NCBI GenBank assembly: GCA_964548175.1
Contig: CAZJQS010000010.1
Location: 1-64,000 of the forward strand
Reading direction: 5' to 3'
From: JANQPA01 sp964548175
Lineage (GTDB): Bacteria; Bacteroidota; Bacteroidia; Chitinophagales; Saprospiraceae
Length of the DNA stretch: 64,000 nucleotides
A program made the position numbers and the translations under genes. Below, piece by piece: positions 44,260 through 53,352 of the stretch. The notes beneath the pieces were generated by a model. That model worked only from the letters and a program-made list of their open reading frames with translations, had not been told where the DNA came from and did no database searches. Each line of letters begins with the position of its first letter. The first letter of the stretch is position 1.

Positions 44260-46116
44260 ATGAAAAGCTATTGCCATTCGCTTAAGTCCAATGCGTTAAG
44301 CTTATTTTCCGGCCTGATACTTTGCCTCTTGCTGCTGTTCGGACCGGCCGTACGAGCTTTTATCGATCTGCCGACTGAACTGGAATTAAATTCCTCAGAA
44401 AATGAATTTCATAAGGTATTTGATAAAAAGGAATCCTCGGCCTCCCCTTACCTCTGGCAGGTCGAAAGGGTCGCCGATAATATGATCCGCCTGAAAAATA
44501 CGGCCACTAATACCTACCTCCACAATCAAAACGGACCACTTGAACTCGGAAATATCCAGCCGGGCTGGTGGAGCGCCATGTGGATCACCGAAAAAGCACA
44601 GGATGGGCACATGCGATTGAAAAATCGATGGAAAGGCGTCTATATCCACAATCAAAACGGAAAGCTGGAACTGGGTAAAGTAGAAACCGGTTGGTGGAGC
44701 GCTATGTGGCTGCTGCAGGATGCCGGTGGCGGACAGGTTTATCTGAAAAATAAATGGCAAGGCACTTACATTATTGCTGAAAACGGCCGGGTGATCGAAA
44801 TGAAACCCCAAACTAACAACACCCTGCCAGAGAATCCCGCCAGTAAACTGACCGTAGAGCGGTTTACCCTATGGGGGCGCAGCGACATCAATGTCTGCTG
44901 GGAAAACCCTAATGCGACCACCTCCGAAAAAAGAAAATGGGTGCAGGAGGCCATCAAAAATTCCTGGTCGGCCCATGCCCAGGTCGACTTTACAGGCTGG
45001 GGAACCTGCCAGTCTAATTCCAGAGGCGTTCGTATCCTGATCAAAGATGACGCCAATGATGGTCCTCACACCAAAGGCCTGGGTTCTGAGCTGGATGGAA
45101 AAGAAAACGGCATGGTCCTCAATATGGATTACAACAATTGGGGGCAAGGCTGGAAGCAAAATCTGGGCTTGGAAAATGCCATCAGGACGATCGCCGTACA
45201 CGAGTTTGGACATGCTCTTGGGATCGCTCACGAGCACAATCGCGCCGATTGTCGGTGCTGGGAAGAGCCCCAGGGGACGATCGGTGATTTTGACGTAACC
45301 CCTTGCGATGCTACTTCAATAATGAATTATTGCTATGATGAAGAGAATTTCGGCTATTTGTCTGACTATGACATTCAAGGAATACAACAGGTTTACGGCA
45401 AACGTGCACCGGTCAACAATGCTAAGAAAGCCAAATTAGTGGTGCATAACAGCGGCATATTTGTGGCAAGGTTTAAAGCCGTGTGGCAGGTTCCGGGCTT
45501 TTTACCGAGCGAAGACTGGAGCGGCAGTTTGGTGGCAGGACAATCGCATACTTTTGAGATTCCCTCTAATGCCCTGATCAACCTGACCGCCCAAAAACTC
45601 AATGTAGCCACCTGGGGCACGATCAACACCCTCAAAAACATTCAGTTTGCCAGCGATACGGAGGTGAAAAACTTTACCACTGATGGAAATCTGTTTGGGG
45701 CCGGCTTTGGTAAAACCACCTATGAATACCGGGTGGAGATCGACGCCTGCCACAGCGATCTCTCGAATACCGAAACGGGTAATCGCATAACCGTACAATT
45801 CTGGTCTGGGTCCGACCGGGTGGCTTCCATTTACAAGGACGGGGTGTCCAACACCTGCAAGATCTGGGAAGGCAATGCAACTTTTACCTACGAGACCCCC
45901 CGGAACATCACGCATGTGGTTGTTAAGACCAACGGCAGCGATGGGTTTTATATCGACGAACTTTACTTGTACAAAGGTGGAGACTTGAAACAGCATCACG
46001 GGAGGGATGACGGCAGCGGCTGGTGCCTGAGCACCGATCCGAGTGATGGCAGCGGGGATTGGAGTGGGAAAGTTGCCGGAGGTACTTGCAAGGAAAGGTA
46101 TCAATTCAATTATTAA
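44260..46116 (+). CDS. Secreted metzincin protease with beta-trefoil-like repeats and C-terminal shared domain
   Basis: 618 aa. A signal peptide ends about residue 38. Three RICIN-like repeats (about 45-170) carry MRLKNRWKGVYIHNQNGKLE-type units with WWSAMW. An M12A/M10-like catalytic domain (about 200-390) has HEFGHALGIAHEH, i.e. His314, His318 and His324 with Glu315, and a Met-turn SIMNYC. After a beta-sandwich-like spacer, the last about 130 residues (from EYRVEIDACHS) form a domain that recurs nearly unchanged at the end of the next gene product. The domain resembles PLAT/lipoxygenase-type sandwiches, which is a guess. Likely an extracellular lectin-like protease acting on host or prey glycoproteins. 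Confidence 0.85.
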   Translation: MKSYCHSLKSNALSLFSGLILCLLLLFGPAVRAFIDLPTELELNSSENEFHKVFDKKESSASPYLWQVERVADNMIRLKNTATNTYLHNQNGPLELGNIQPGWWSAMWITEKAQDGHMRLKNRWKGVYIHNQNGKLELGKVETGWWSAMWLLQDAGGGQVYLKNKWQGTYIIAENGRVIEMKPQTNNTLPENPASKLTVERFTLWGRSDINVCWENPNATTSEKRKWVQEAIKNSWSAHAQVDFTGWGTCQSNSRGVRILIKDDANDGPHTKGLGSELDGKENGMVLNMDYNNWGQGWKQNLGLENAIRTIAVHEFGHALGIAHEHNRADCRCWEEPQGTIGDFDVTPCDATSIMNYCYDEENFGYLSDYDIQGIQQVYGKRAPVNNAKKAKLVVHNSGIFVARFKAVWQVPGFLPSEDWSGSLVAGQSHTFEIPSNALINLTAQKLNVATWGTINTLKNIQFASDTEVKNFTTDGNLFGAGFGKTTYEYRVEIDACHSDLSNTETGNRITVQFWSGSDRVASIYKDGVSNTCKIWEGNATFTYETPRNITHVVVKTNGSDGFYIDELYLYKGGDLKQHHGRDDGSGWCLSTDPSDGSGDWSGKVAGGTCKERYQFNY

Positions 46117-46138
46117 AAACCTTCAAAAATCAGTCAAT

Positions 46139-48466
46139 ATGAAAACTTTCAAATTATTGATCAGCGCCGTTTTAATGTCGTTTTTGACCTTAAATCAGGT
46201 AAACTCACAGGACGTATTTTATCATCTGACCAAAAAGAACAACATCGCCGGTCACATCACAACCCTCGACCATACAAGTGTGAACGGACAGGCCGGAAAG
46301 CTGCTATTCATCACCCAGCGGTACGGTAAGTACAACGACCATCAGGTAGGCGTTTATTACGAAGGCAACCGCTGGAAAATTTACAATGAGGATATCGCCG
46401 CTATGCCCGACGAGACAATGTTTAACGTTCTGGCGGTCAATCCTTCCGACCGGGCGTTTCAGCATCAGTCTTCCAAAGCCAATATCAGCAACAACTGGAC
46501 CATCATCGATCATCCCAAGACCAATAACAACCCTAATGCCATCCTTTTAGTCACTCAAAACTGGAAGGGGACCTACAATACCAAACCGATCGGAGTGTGG
46601 TATACCAATGGCAAATGGGCCATCTTTAATCAGGATCGTTCGGCCATGCCCGAAAAGGTGAATTTTAATGTACTGGTTTTGGAGGAGGGACGACAAAGTG
46701 GTTTACAGGGCGCTACTGCTGGTTTGCATACGGCCGCCAAGGCAGAATATATCAGTCCTGTATCAGAAACAAAAAGTAATGCGGTTCTTTTTATTACTCA
46801 AAATTTCCGAAATCAGGGGCAGTATAATAATCATTTTCCATCTGTTTGGCACAACGGCGCTTCCTGGACCGTTTACAATCAAGACAAGGCAGCAATGAAT
46901 GTAGGGGCTATGTTCAATGTGATCACATTTAATGCCGGCGCCGGAACGACCACTCAGATCAGAGAAGACGAACCGGTAGCCGATGCTTCTGTCAGCACGG
47001 TAGCCTGGATAAGCCGTCATTACGAATTTCTGAAGGATAAGCCGCTCAATCAGTTGGTATTGCCCGGCTCCCATGACTCCGGCACTCACAACCTGGACGG
47101 TACCTGGCACAGGGGCGTAAATGATCCCTTTGCGCCGGATACTGACGATCTCAAGCGAGGACTTTCCTTCCTGGGGGCGGGGTACGACAAATGGGCAAAA
47201 GCTCAGGAACGATCTATCTATCAGCAGTTAGAAGATGGCATCCGCTACCTGGATATCCGGGTCTGTGTCGACAAAAGTGATAATATGAAAACCTGTCACG
47301 GCCTTTATGGCGCGTCTCTGGCGGAGGTGATCAACGATGTCGTTAAGTTTTCCAACAAGTATCCCAAAGAACCTATTTTTATCGACTTCAACCACTTTTA
47401 CGATTGGTCGGAAAAAATCAGGAATAACAAAGAAAACGAGGCGGGTTACACGGGGATCAGGACATCCAAGCTGAACGAACTGTCCGGAATGATCGAACGC
47501 AGCCTCGGTCCTCGTTTAGCTCCGAATAGCCTCAGCCCCACCACTAAACTAAAGGAGCTGGTGGGTACCCGACGCCCCATTGTCGTGTTTTGGTCCAAAC
47601 CGCTCAGTGGAACATTTCAGAATCAGTATTTCTGGAAAACCAGTCAGATTACTAATTCTTATTCAAACGACATCAAAGAGATCCGTAACGATAAGATCCA
47701 TCACCTGGACAAACAGATCCGGGCCAACCAAAATTCAAACCAATTTTTCCTGCTGGCCGCCCAGATCACCCCGAGTAATGAGTTGTACAAGAATGCATAC
47801 GATTTTACCGGCACCTATCCGTTTGGATTGGAAAGTCTGGCCAGGGAAAGCAATCCGGTCGTGCTGAGCTATCTGGCCAATGAGTGGAAAAACCTGCGAC
47901 ACAACATCATCGCCATCGACTTTTACAATCAAACCAGTCTGGTCGAATTGTGTAAACAGCTCAACGGCCTTCCGGCCAATCCGACCGGCGTATCCAAGGC
48001 CGATCGTGACAAATCCACCTGGGGCAGCTGGAAACTGGGCGCCGGCACCCTATTTGCCGGTTCTTCCGAAAATGAATGGTCGGTCGAGATCGACGCCTGC
48101 CATAGCGAACTGTCGAATACCGAAACGAGTAACCGCATAACCGTGCAATTCTGGGCCGGGCCCGACCGGGTAGCTTCTAAATACATGGATGGCGTATCCA
48201 ACACTTGCAAGATCTGGGAGGGCAATGCTACTTTCAGTATCAAAACCACCCGGAACATTACCCACGTCATTGTGAAGACGAACGGCAATGATGGCTTTTA
48301 TATCGATGAACTCTACCTGTATAAAGCAGGCGAACTGATGCAGCATCACGGAAGGGATGATGGCAGCGGCTGGTGCCTCAGCACCGATGCCAATGATGCC
48401 GGCGGAGACTGGAGTGGCAAAGTGGCAGGAAGTACTTGCCGGTCGCAGTATCAGTTTAATTATTAG
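46139..48466 (+). CDS. Secreted PI-PLC-like protein with three N-terminal repeats
   Basis: 775 aa from ATG 46139; the frame upstream overlaps the protease gene and is not needed. A signal peptide ends QVNSQ. Three ~70-aa repeats (about 22-280) have the core VGVYYEGNRWKIYNEDIAAM. A PI-PLC X-like TIM barrel (about 295-610) follows with His312 (PGSHDSGTH) and His387 (CHGLYG), plus RYLDIRV and FIDFNHFYDW. The C-terminal about 130-aa domain is nearly identical to that of the protease upstream. It may cleave phosphoinositides or GPI anchors. Only 22 bp separate the two genes. Confidence 0.85.
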   Translation: MKTFKLLISAVLMSFLTLNQVNSQDVFYHLTKKNNIAGHITTLDHTSVNGQAGKLLFITQRYGKYNDHQVGVYYEGNRWKIYNEDIAAMPDETMFNVLAVNPSDRAFQHQSSKANISNNWTIIDHPKTNNNPNAILLVTQNWKGTYNTKPIGVWYTNGKWAIFNQDRSAMPEKVNFNVLVLEEGRQSGLQGATAGLHTAAKAEYISPVSETKSNAVLFITQNFRNQGQYNNHFPSVWHNGASWTVYNQDKAAMNVGAMFNVITFNAGAGTTTQIREDEPVADASVSTVAWISRHYEFLKDKPLNQLVLPGSHDSGTHNLDGTWHRGVNDPFAPDTDDLKRGLSFLGAGYDKWAKAQERSIYQQLEDGIRYLDIRVCVDKSDNMKTCHGLYGASLAEVINDVVKFSNKYPKEPIFIDFNHFYDWSEKIRNNKENEAGYTGIRTSKLNELSGMIERSLGPRLAPNSLSPTTKLKELVGTRRPIVVFWSKPLSGTFQNQYFWKTSQITNSYSNDIKEIRNDKIHHLDKQIRANQNSNQFFLLAAQITPSNELYKNAYDFTGTYPFGLESLARESNPVVLSYLANEWKNLRHNIIAIDFYNQTSLVELCKQLNGLPANPTGVSKADRDKSTWGSWKLGAGTLFAGSSENEWSVEIDACHSELSNTETSNRITVQFWAGPDRVASKYMDGVSNTCKIWEGNATFSIKTTRNITHVIVKTNGNDGFYIDELYLYKAGELMQHHGRDDGSGWCLSTDANDAGGDWSGKVAGSTCRSQYQFNY

Positions 48467-48512
48467 ACTAGCGAAACAAGTCTATTAAAAAATCTTTAAA
48501 AAAACAGTCAAT

Positions 48513-49934
48513 ATGAAAACTTTCAAATGGTCAATCAGCGCCTTATTGTTGCTGGTGCTGACCTTAAATCAGGTAAACTCACAGGACGTATTTTATCATC
48601 TGACCAATAAAAACAACATGACCGGTCACATGACCACCCTCGATCATCCGGGGGGGAACGGACAGGCCGGAAAGCTGTTATTCATCACCCAGCGCTATGG
48701 TCAGTACAACGATCACCAGGTAGGTGTTTATTACGAGGGTAACCGCTGGAAAATTTACAATGAGGATATCGCGGCCATGCCCAACAATACGATGTTTAAC
48801 ATACTGGCGGTCAACCCTTTCGAGCGGGCGTTTCAGCACCGGTCTTCCAAGGCCAATATCAGCAACAACTGGACGGTCATCGATCATCCCAGGACCAATA
48901 ACAACCCTAAAATGCCATCCTTTTAGTCACTCAAAACTGGAAGGGGACTTACAACACCAAACCGATCGGCGTTTGGTATACCGGCGATAAATGGGCCATT
49001 TTTAATCAGGATCGTTCGGCTATGACCGAAAAGCTGAATTTTAATGTATTGGTTTTGGACGAAGGAGACAACAGTGGTGTCAAAGGAGCTCTTGCCGAAC
49101 TACATACGGCAAGTGAAAACAATTACATCACCAAAACTTTGGAGCCCAATATTAATGCCTTGATGTTTGTTATCCAGATTTTCAAAAACAGGGGCAATAC
49201 AACGATCATTTTCCTTCGGTATGGTATAGCCCACCCACCTGGACGATTTACAACCAGGACTGAAAAGCCATAACTACGGGCGCCATGTTTAATGTAATGT
49301 AGTGACCTTCAATTCCGGAGCAAAGATCAATAAGCAGGACCTTGCTGACAAGGCCAACAAAACGGGCAAGGTCACCTTATGGAATAAAGGAATGAATAAG
49401 GTCGTCAATGTTTACAAAGCCTTCCTCAATGAATGGGGCACTCATTATCCTACCCAAACCTGGTATGGAGGAATCAACATGATGGTCATGTCTATGACGG
49501 AAGAACAATTTATGGAGTCTAAAGGCTGGAGCATCGATCTGAAGGGGGAAGCCGAGAAAAAAGTTAAAGTCGAAGCTGGATTCAGTTACGCTCAAAATGA
49601 GACCTTTGAGGAAATGAGCACTCGTTCAAAAACCGTCGAATACGCCAAAGGAGGTAGTGGCAGCGGCGGCGGTTGGAACGTTAACATGGGCAATGCACAG
49701 CCGGTCAATATCGAGCTGAGTCGCCTGCATGATCTGATCCAAGTTAGTTATTTTAAAGATGGAAGTTCTGAAAATGACCTGGCCGGACGCAGAGCCATGT
49801 TGCAGTACGCCATTGAAGACTATATAGGATCCGCCACTGACGCCGGGACTTCCCTGAAGCCCAGAATTTTCCGAATCTCAGATGTGCAATGGAAAATGGT
49901 CAACCCCATCCATTTCTTTACTATTCCACCTTAA
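48513..49934 (+). pseudogene. Broken MACPF (perforin-like) gene with the same N-terminal repeats
   Basis: It starts with an intact signal peptide and first repeat closely similar to the PI-PLC gene. It is then broken by a 2-nt insertion near 48909, a 1-nt deletion near 49189, a TGA at 49261-49263, and a 5-nt tandem duplication (AATGTAATGTA, 49291-49301). Behind the last lesion, an open 210-codon segment encodes a MACPF-like part: FLNEWGTHYPTQTWYGG (the Y/W-GTH signature) and GGSGSGGGWNVNMG. It lacks the C-terminal domain of its two neighbours and the early part of MACPF. The product would have been a pore-forming secreted protein. Confidence 0.8.
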
Positions 49935-52158
49935 AATAAAACCCGGCCTCCTCCACCTCCTGTGAATGACCACCCACAAAAACTTTATACTCCCCTGACT
50001 CCAGCCCATAGCTCATGTCCCGCCGATAGTATTTCAGGTCATCAGTAGTAAGTTCAAAGCGGACGACCTGCTCCTCACCAGGCTGCAAGGCTACCTGCTG
50101 AAAACCCTTCAATTCCTTGACCGGCCTTCCTACGCCAAAGGCGTGTAGGTCCCGAATGTACAACTGCACAGTCTCCTTGCCGGCTACCTCACCCGTGTTT
50201 TTGACCTTCACATAGATTTGAAGCTTGTTCTCCTGAGCCGGAAAAGTATCCCGAACGACCACGGGCCGGCCGATATCAAAAGTAGTATAGCTCAGGCCAT
50301 ATCCAAAAGGATACAAAGGCGTATTGGGCATATCCAGATAGCGGGAAGTGGTAAACTTGTTGGCGCCCGGAATGAGAGGGCGGCCTGTGTTTTTTGTATA
50401 ATAATAAATGGGTGTCTGCCCCAGGCTCCTCGGAAAAGTCACCGGCAATTTTCCCGAAGGATTATAATCGCCGAATACCACCTCGGCGATGGCCGGCCCC
50501 GCCATGGTGCCCAGAAACCACGTTTCCAGTATGGCCGGCACATGCTCGTGCTCCCAGCTCAGGTCCAGCGGCCGGCCGTTGGTGAGTAGCAGCACAACCG
50601 GCTTTCCCGTCTCCAGGATTTCAGCGATCAGCTCCTGCTGTAGGCCGGGGAGTTGGATGTTGGAGCGGGTTCTGGCTTCGCCGGACATGCCCTTGCTTTC
50701 GCCCACGGCCAGTAGCACCACGTCTGCTTTCCGTGCCGTGGCCACGGCTTCAGCAAAGCCCGATCGGTCTTCAGAGTCGATATCGCAGCCCTTGCTGAAC
50801 AGGATCTCAGCTTGTGGAGCAGCGGCTGTGAGTCCATCCAGGATGGAAACCACCTCTTCATCACGGCCCTTGGCGCTCCAGGTCCCGTTCATTTGTCCTT
50901 TTTGCTCAGGATCGGCCAGCGGACCGATCAGGGCGATCGTTCCTTTTTTCTCTAAAGGCAAAATATCGCCATCATTTTTCAACAACACAATCGACTTTTT
51001 AGCCATATCTAAAGCTGCGGCTTTGTTTTCTTCGCTCAGCAGGACTTGCTTTTCCCGTTCCGGATCACAATATTTAAAAGGGTCGTCAAATAAGCCCAGC
51101 TCGTATTTAAGCGTGAGAATTCGTCGGACCGATTCGTCGATCATGTCCATAGAAATATGGCCGTCTTTCAGCAGCTGTTCGGCTTCGTTCAGGTAAGTCT
51201 GCGACACCATTTCCACGTCGATCCTGGCTTCCAGGGCCAGCCATGCCGCCTCGTAGTCGTTTTTGGCGGCTCCGTGAGCGATCATTTCTTTGATGGAAGC
51301 CCAGTCTGAAAGGACTAGGCCCTCGAAGCCCCATTCTTTTCTTAAGAGTTCGTACAGGTATTTTTTTGTGCCGCTGGTCGGTACGCCGTTGAGTTCGTTG
51401 AAGCCGCTCATCAGGGTAGCCACGCCGGCCTCTATGCAGGCCTGGAAAGGCGGCAGGTAGATTTCGCGCAATCTCCGTTCGGATACATCTGTAGTGTTGT
51501 AGTCTTTTCCGGCTTCGGCGGCGCCATAGGCCAGGAAGTGTTTGGCGCAGGCGGCGACGGTGGTGCTGTCGGAAAGGTCATTTCCCTGAAAACCTCTGAC
51601 GCGTGCTTTTGCTACCTGGCTTGCCCACCAGGGGTCTTCGCCGGCGCCTTCGGCAATTCTGCCCCAGCGAGGGTCGAGGGCAATGTCCACCATTGGGGCG
51701 AGGGTCCAGTGCAGCCCTACGGCGGTGGATTCTTCGGCGGCCACCCGGGCTGATTTTTCAATGGCTTCCAGGTCAAAGGAGGCGGCTTCCGCCAGTGGGA
51801 TGGGGGAGATGGTCCGGAAGCCGTGGATGACGTCAAAGCCAAAGAGCAGGGGAATACCCAGGCGGGTACTGTCCAGGGCGAGTTGTTGCAAAGCACGGGT
51901 GTTCTCGGCCCCTAAAGGGCCCAGCAGGCTCCCCATTTTTTTATTGACAATATAGTCGTGCAGATTATCAGAGGGCTGCATCTCTCCAACGGGGCCGGTG
52001 ATCATACCGGGACTGTTGCGTTGGGTCATTTGGCCGATCTTTTCTTCCAGAGTCATCAGGGAAAGCAGGGAATCGACTTTTTGGGAAACGGCCTTTTCTT
52101 GTTGAGAAAAAGTGGTTACGGAAAAAAGGAGAAAAGGGATAAGGAATTGGTATTTCAT
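49921..52158 (-). CDS. GH3 beta-glucosidase (BglX type)
   Basis: 745 aa from ATG 52158, with a signal peptide ending TFSQQ; an in-frame ATG at 52182 adds eight residues before it. The GH3 N-terminal barrel has FGFDVIHGFRTI and the nucleophile Asp285 (GLVLSDWASIKEM). The alpha/beta sandwich and the C-terminal Fn3-like domain (VKNTGEVAGKETVQLYIRD) complete the BglX layout. Periplasmic cleavage of beta-glucosides is expected. Its 3' end overlaps the broken MACPF gene by 14 bp. Confidence 0.93.
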   Translation of the reverse strand: MKYQFLIPFLLFSVTTFSQQEKAVSQKVDSLLSLMTLEEKIGQMTQRNSPGMITGPVGEMQPSDNLHDYIVNKKMGSLLGPLGAENTRALQQLALDSTRLGIPLLFGFDVIHGFRTISPIPLAEAASFDLEAIEKSARVAAEESTAVGLHWTLAPMVDIALDPRWGRIAEGAGEDPWWASQVAKARVRGFQGNDLSDSTTVAACAKHFLAYGAAEAGKDYNTTDVSERRLREIYLPPFQACIEAGVATLMSGFNELNGVPTSGTKKYLYELLRKEWGFEGLVLSDWASIKEMIAHGAAKNDYEAAWLALEARIDVEMVSQTYLNEAEQLLKDGHISMDMIDESVRRILTLKYELGLFDDPFKYCDPEREKQVLLSEENKAAALDMAKKSIVLLKNDGDILPLEKKGTIALIGPLADPEQKGQMNGTWSAKGRDEEVVSILDGLTAAAPQAEILFSKGCDIDSEDRSGFAEAVATARKADVVLLAVGESKGMSGEARTRSNIQLPGLQQELIAEILETGKPVVLLLTNGRPLDLSWEHEHVPAILETWFLGTMAGPAIAEVVFGDYNPSGKLPVTFPRSLGQTPIYYYTKNTGRPLIPGANKFTTSRYLDMPNTPLYPFGYGLSYTTFDIGRPVVVRDTFPAQENKLQIYVKVKNTGEVAGKETVQLYIRDLHAFGVGRPVKELKGFQQVALQPGEEQVVRFELTTDDLKYYRRDMSYGLESGEYKVFVGGHSQEVEEAGFYFKVE

Positions 52159-52185
52159 AGGTAGGAGCATAAATAAAATCATCGG

Positions 52186-52385
52186 GGGGTTGTGTAAAAA
52201 GTTTTCTTACTCTTCCCGCCTGACGGCCGTCAGGTTTGCGCAGCTAATAAAATTTTTTTTCGAGTGTTTTGCCGAAGAAAATCACTGATTTTCTTCGGCA
52301 AAACACTCGAAAAATAGAATCATTTAAGTCGAGCAAACCTACCGGCCGTCAGACGGGAGAAGTAGCTGACTTTTTACACCCCCCT
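52186..52385. mobile_element. MITE-like palindromic element, copy C
   Basis: About 200 bp. The left end is GGGGTTGTGTAAAAAG; the right end TTTTTACAC-CCCC has lost an AA. The interior hairpin CGAGTGTTTTGCCGAAGAAA with its complement (about 52261-52310) is perfect. It differs from copy B at positions that are compensated in the other arm. An extra CCCGCCTGACGGCCGTCAGG block near the left end mirrors the one near the right end. Confidence 0.75.
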
Positions 52386-52403
52386 CAATGAGGTGTTTTG
52401 TCT

Positions 52404-53210
52404 TTACAACTCTTTGATCTTAATATTTCTAAACCACACATCATCGCCGTGGTCCTGTAAGCCGATGTATCCTTCGGAGGCAACGTCCGCCCAATCCTCG
52501 TTGAGCGCCGGGAACTTACTATTGGCCACCATTTTTTCCCATTCCGGAGTCCAGAGGTGGTATTCCAGCACGGTTTCGCCGTTCTGGATATGCCAGACGG
52601 AGCCTTTGTAGACTTTTACTTCTGCAGAATTCCACTCGCCAGCCGGTTTAGCGTTTTGCGGTTTCGCTGGGATCAGGTCATAAAGAGAGCCTGCCTGGCG
52701 GTTGCCGTCCACGCCTGCTTGCGCATCCGGGTGCCTTTCATTGTCCAGGATCTGCATTTCAGGAGCCGTTTTCCAGATATAATCGTATTCGTCAGATTCC
52801 TGCCCCAGGTAGAAAATACCGGAATTGCCGCCTTCTGAAATTTTCCATTCCAGCTTCAAATGGAAATTGCCGAACTGCTTTTCACCATAGATGATGTCTC
52901 CTCTATTTTTTCCACCTGCTTCTCCTCTGCCTGATCCCGGGCAATGCAAAGTTCCGTCGACGATTTCCCAGCCATCCGGGAAGGTTTCCTTGTCATAGTT
53001 TCTCCAGCCATCGGAGGATTCCCCATCGAAGAGCAGCATCCAGCCGTCTGCCTTTTCTTCTTCCGTCAAGGTATTCATAGCTGTCGGAGCCTGTTTTTCT
53101 GTCATTTCCTGCTCGGGTTCATCTGTGGATTGCCCCTCCTGGCCGGTATTGTTACAAGCAGAAAGAAAAACGATCAGGCCCAGCGCCATAAAAAAGAATT
53201 TCAATTTCAT
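52404..53210 (-). CDS. DUF1080 lipoprotein (3-keto-disaccharide hydrolase family)
   Basis: 268 aa. Lipobox LSACN with Cys19, a Glu/Thr-rich linker (about 20-50), then the concanavalin-like DUF1080 sandwich: LFDGESSDGWRNY, LHCPGSGRG, FHLKLEWKISEGGNSGIFYL and IGLQDHGDDVWFRNIKIKEL. Pfam lists the family as 3-keto-disaccharide hydrolase; related proteins cleave glycosides oxidised at C3. It is downstream of two Gfo/Idh/MocA genes on the same strand, which could supply the 3-keto substrate. Confidence 0.88.
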   Translation of the reverse strand: MKLKFFFMALGLIVFLSACNNTGQEGQSTDEPEQEMTEKQAPTAMNTLTEEEKADGWMLLFDGESSDGWRNYDKETFPDGWEIVDGTLHCPGSGRGEAGGKNRGDIIYGEKQFGNFHLKLEWKISEGGNSGIFYLGQESDEYDYIWKTAPEMQILDNERHPDAQAGVDGNRQAGSLYDLIPAKPQNAKPAGEWNSAEVKVYKGSVWHIQNGETVLEYHLWTPEWEKMVANSKFPALNEDWADVASEGYIGLQDHGDDVWFRNIKIKEL

Positions 53211-53266
53211 AATGCGATTTTTTTAGTGTTGATGGTTAAGTGTTTGATCATCCAAATTTAAATGCA

Positions 53267-53341
53267 GGCTGCATCAAAAGCATCCCACAGCCTGCCGGCT
53301 GCCGGTAGGCTGTAGGTCTTTTGATACGGCCTCCATTCAAT
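53267..53341. terminator. Large hairpin before the DUF1080 gene
   Basis: GGCTGCATCAAAAG pairs with CTTTTGATACGGCC through G-U and one mismatch, with inner stem ACAGCCT/AGGCTGT. It repeats the arm of the hairpin at 15665-15694. Confidence 0.55.
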
Positions 53342-53352
53342 ATGCCACAAAA

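Noticed and set aside
48513..48926. Independent 137-aa protein
   Set aside because: It is the 5' fragment of the frameshifted MACPF gene, as shown by continued similarity to the PI-PLC gene in the next frames.
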